Shown here: positions 6,101 through 8,128 of the stretch, piece by piece
How the letters are laid out: each line of letters starts with the position of its first letter
Numbering within the stretch: position 1 is the first letter of the stretch
Origin: Hydrogenophilales bacterium RIFOXYD1_FULL_62_11
Lineage (GTDB): Bacteria > Pseudomonadota > Gammaproteobacteria > Burkholderiales > Thiobacillaceae
Direction of reading: 5' to 3'
Length of the DNA: 8,128 bases
NCBI GenBank assembly: GCA_001802655.1
Contig: MGZO01000115.1
Coordinates: 27,456-35,583 of the forward strand
Translations under genes and position numbers: made by a program
Notes under the pieces: generated by a model
Told to the model about the DNA's origin: nothing
The model's database searches: none
Seen by the model: the letters and a program-made list of their open reading frames with translations, nothing else

Positions 6101-6391
6101 ATGAAAAATATCACTCGTTATTTGGGGCTGGTACTCAAGCTGCTCGTATTTCTGCTGGTGCTGGGCTTTGCCTTGAAAAACAGCCAGACCGTCACATTCA
6201 ACGCCTACCTCGGGCAGGTGTGGCAAGCCCCCCTGATAGTCATGCTGGGATTGGCATTTGTGTTGGGTGTGCTTGCCGGTGCACTGGCTTTGTTGCCCAG
6301 CACGTTCCGCCTGCGACGCGAAGCTTCCCGCAAGCAGCGGGCAGGAGAGGCGGATTCCGCCATCACCCCGACCGATATGCCTGTGGTGTGA
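6101..6391 (+). CDS. lapA: LapA, inner-membrane lipopolysaccharide assembly protein
   Basis: Small inner-membrane partner of LapB (E. coli YciS), belonging to the LapA/DUF1049 family. The 96-residue protein has two hydrophobic segments, about 8-25 (LGLVLKLLVFLLVLGFAL) and 43-65 (APLIVMLGLAFVLGVLAGALALL). They are joined by the family signature KNSQTVTFN (26-34). A basic cytoplasmic tail follows (FRLRREASRKQ), then a variable acidic end. I chose the ATG at 6101 because it gives a short MKNITRYLG lead into the first helix, as in relatives. In-frame starts at 6071 (ATG) and 6032 (TTG) fall in the -10 box and in the terminator tail. The gene starts a new transcription unit and ends six bases before lapB. 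Identification rests on the signature, topology and position next to lapB. Confidence 0.9.
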   Translation: MKNITRYLGLVLKLLVFLLVLGFALKNSQTVTFNAYLGQVWQAPLIVMLGLAFVLGVLAGALALLPSTFRLRREASRKQRAGEADSAITPTDMPVV

Positions 6392-6397
6392 CACACG

Positions 6398-7564
6398 ATG
6401 GAATTTGAAATCTGGTGGTTGTTGGCATTTCCCCTTTTTTTTGTTCTGGGCTGGCTGGCCGCTCGCGTCGATATCAAGCAGGTGATGACCGAATCCCGCG
6501 CGCTTCCCAATTCGTATTTTCGCGGCCTGAATTTCCTGCTCAACGAGCAGCCGGACAAGGCTATCGAAGCCTTTCTTGAAGTCGTCAAACTGGAACCCGA
6601 GACCATCGACCTACACTTTGCGTTGGGTGCGCTGTTTCGGCGTCGTGGCGAACTGGATCGTGCCATTCGCATGCACGAGAACTTGCTGGAGCGCGAGGGA
6701 CTGGCCGAAGAGCAGCGTCTGCGCGCGCAAGGAGAACTGGGTCAGGATTATCTGAAGGCGGGTTTGCTCGATCGTGCCGAAGAAGTGTTCGGCAAGTTGC
6801 TGCAAACGCCTCAGCACGGCCTGGCCCGCACTTATCTGCTGGAAATCTACGTGCAGGAAAAGGACTGGCAAAAAGCCATCGACGCGGCACGCGAACTGGA
6901 AAAGGACACCAGCAAGCCGCTCAACGCCGATATCGCCCATTTTTACTGTGAACTGGCGTTGCTGGATGCGGCCAAGGGCAATCCTGATGCAGCGGCAGCC
7001 CATTTGCAGCTGGCACTTGCGACCAACCGCCAGTCGGTGCGCGCCAACCTGATGTCGGGAGACCTCGACGCGGCGGCAGGGCAGCATGAAGCTGCGATTG
7101 CCGATTGGCGTCTGGTCGAGACCCAAAGCTCGGCGCACATGGCGCTGGTAGTCGAGCGTGTGCTGGGCAGCTATCGCCAGTTGGGACGCATCGATGAGGG
7201 GGTGCTGTGGCTGCGTGCCTTGTATGCGCGGCATCCCTCGCAGGATGTGTTCAGCGCACTTTATCTGGCGGTCTCGGAAACGGAAGGGGCGATTGCCGCC
7301 ACCCAGCTTGCGCGCGAAGAACTCCGCCGCAACCCCAGTTTGCGAACCCTGGATCGTCTGCTCGAAGCCCAGCTGATCAATGCCGAGCCCGGCGAGCGCG
7401 AGTTGCTGCAAGTGGAAAAGAGCCTGGTGGCAGCGCACAGCCAACGCATGATGCGTTATCAGTGCGACAGCTGTGGTTTCAAGGCCAAGCAGTTTTTCTG
7501 GCGCTGCCCCGCGTGTGGGCGCTGGGACAGCTTCGATCCCGAGCGGCGCGAGGGGGAAGTGTGA
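6398..7564 (+). CDS. lapB: LapB, TPR and rubredoxin-type regulator of LPS synthesis
   Basis: Inner-membrane-anchored cytoplasmic protein (E. coli YciM). In E. coli it acts with FtsH to control LpxC turnover, and so the amount of lipopolysaccharide. The 388 residues (E. coli 389) begin with one membrane helix, WWLLAFPLFFVLGWLAARV (about 6-24). The conserved SRALPNSYFRGLNFLLNEQPDKAIEAF opens the TPR array, here split by eye into several 34-residue helix pairs to about residue 345. The C-terminal metal knuckle has C356-x2-C359 and C370-x2-C373 in a YQCDSCGF / WRCPACGRW context. Both cysteine pairs are intact, so metal binding and function are probably preserved. The ATG lies six bases after the lapA stop with little SD sequence, suggesting coupling. 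The neighbours match E. coli lapA-lapB-pyrF. Confidence 0.96.
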   Translation: MEFEIWWLLAFPLFFVLGWLAARVDIKQVMTESRALPNSYFRGLNFLLNEQPDKAIEAFLEVVKLEPETIDLHFALGALFRRRGELDRAIRMHENLLEREGLAEEQRLRAQGELGQDYLKAGLLDRAEEVFGKLLQTPQHGLARTYLLEIYVQEKDWQKAIDAARELEKDTSKPLNADIAHFYCELALLDAAKGNPDAAAAHLQLALATNRQSVRANLMSGDLDAAAGQHEAAIADWRLVETQSSAHMALVVERVLGSYRQLGRIDEGVLWLRALYARHPSQDVFSALYLAVSETEGAIAATQLAREELRRNPSLRTLDRLLEAQLINAEPGERELLQVEKSLVAAHSQRMMRYQCDSCGFKAKQFFWRCPACGRWDSFDPERREGEV

Positions 7565-7568
7565 GTTA

Positions 7569-7596
7569 CAAGATTCAAGATGCAAGTTTCAAGGGA
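7569..7596 (+). repeat. Four tandem heptamers in the lapB-pyrF gap
   Basis: Four consecutive seven-base units share CAAG: CAAGATT, CAAGATG, CAAGTTT and CAAGGGA. They fill most of the 43-base gap between the lapB stop and the pyrF start. The last unit provides AAGGGA, which lies 11 bases before the pyrF GTG and may act as a distant ribosome binding site; ACGGG (7596-7600) is closer. The array has decayed from a CAAGATT-like consensus. Confidence 0.6.
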
Positions 7597-7607
7597 CGGG
7601 TAACTGA

Positions 7608-8128
7608 GTGAATTCGACGAAAATCATCGTGGCGCTGGATTTTGCCGATGCGGCATCCGCACTGGCGCTGGTGGAGCGACTCGATCCTGCGCTGTGCCGG
7701 CTGAAAGTCGGCAAGGAACTGTTCACCGTTGCAGGGCCGGAACTGGTGCGGGCGCTGGTTGCACGCGGTTTCGAGGTGTTTCTGGATCTGAAATTTCACG
7801 ATATTCCGAATACCGTGGCAGCGGCGTGCCGTGCTGCCGCAGACCTCGGCGTGTGGATGCTCAACGTGCATGCGTCGGGCGGTTCCCGCATGATGACAGC
7901 CGCTCGTGAGGCACTGAGCAACCCATCAGGGCCACTGTTGATTGCAGTGACCGTGTTGACCAGCATGAGCGCTGAGGATTTGTGCGAAGTGGGCGTGACC
8001 GACACGCCGGAAAATCAGGTGCTGCGTCTGGCTCGTCTCACGCAACAATGCAAGCTGGATGGCGTCGTCTGTTCGGCACAGGAAGCCTCGATGCTGCGTG
8101 CAGACCTGGGCACGAACTTCCGTCTGGT
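7608..8128 (+). CDS. pyrF: Orotidine 5'-phosphate decarboxylase, 3'-truncated
   Basis: Last step of UMP synthesis: decarboxylation of OMP to UMP without cofactors, in the cytosol. The frame from GTG 7608 is open to the window edge: 173 complete codons plus two bases, of a usual 230-245. The protein starts MNSTKIIVALDFADAASAL (D11 on the first beta strand), then RLKVGKELFT (K33). The catalytic array DLKFHDIPNT follows (D60, K62, D65), then NVHASGG and DGVVCSAQEA, and it breaks off at NFRL just where the phosphate-binding loop should begin. All visible motifs fit the bacterial PyrF type. The GTG start is supported by ACGGG seven bases upstream and by the position of the first strand; no better ATG exists in frame. 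No terminator separates it from lapB, so it is likely co-transcribed, as in E. coli. Confidence 0.95.
   Translation, partial: MNSTKIIVALDFADAASALALVERLDPALCRLKVGKELFTVAGPELVRALVARGFEVFLDLKFHDIPNTVAAACRAAADLGVWMLNVHASGGSRMMTAAREALSNPSGPLLIAVTVLTSMSAEDLCEVGVTDTPENQVLRLARLTQQCKLDGVVCSAQEASMLRADLGTNFRL

Noticed and set aside
6611..7585. Minus-strand open frame (324 codons) opposite lapB
   Set aside because: It is a shadow of the lapB TPR region without ribosome binding site or known domain.

Overview
The window is a compact, gene-dense stretch of a Gram-negative proteobacterial chromosome. Every gene I can support is on the + strand, and all are recognisable housekeeping genes. The order hisC-tyrA-aroA-cmk-rpsA-ihfB-lapA-lapB-pyrF, the high GC content and the protein sequences point to a betaproteobacterium. 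I lean towards the Nitrosomonadales side of the class because pyrF, not an LPS-heptose gene, follows lapB; that narrower placement is inference from gene order only.

Region 1 (1-3856) is an aromatic amino acid operon running into a nucleotide kinase. It holds a 5'-truncated hisC-family aminotransferase, tyrA (prephenate/arogenate dehydrogenase), aroA (EPSP synthase) and cmk (CMP kinase). hisC/tyrA overlap by 4 bases (GTGA) and aroA/cmk by 4 bases (ATGA), which suggests translational coupling. tyrA and aroA are separated by 97 bases that contain a small inverted repeat. A strong 14-bp hairpin lies in the last codons of tyrA.

Region 2 (about 3650-6033) is the ribosomal protein S1 unit. It has a probable promoter inside cmk, an 88-base structured leader, rpsA with six S1 domains, and ihfB three bases after the rpsA stop. 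A textbook intrinsic terminator at 6003-6033 closes it.

Region 3 (about 6047-8128) is an envelope and pyrimidine unit: a probable promoter, lapA and lapB (control of lipopolysaccharide synthesis), then the 5' part of pyrF (OMP decarboxylase), which runs off the end of the window. The lapB-pyrF gap holds four tandem heptamers of the form CAAGNNN.

I found no mobile element, CRISPR array, RNA gene, defence system or other undescribed multi-gene system. No gene-free stretch exceeds 300 bases; the longest is 146 bases, between ihfB and lapA. The points most worth a second look are small. They are a serine in AroA where E. coli has Pro101 (a position tied to glyphosate sensitivity), a non-acidic cofactor loop in TyrA, the tyrA hairpin, the promoter inside cmk, the rpsA leader and the heptamer repeat.
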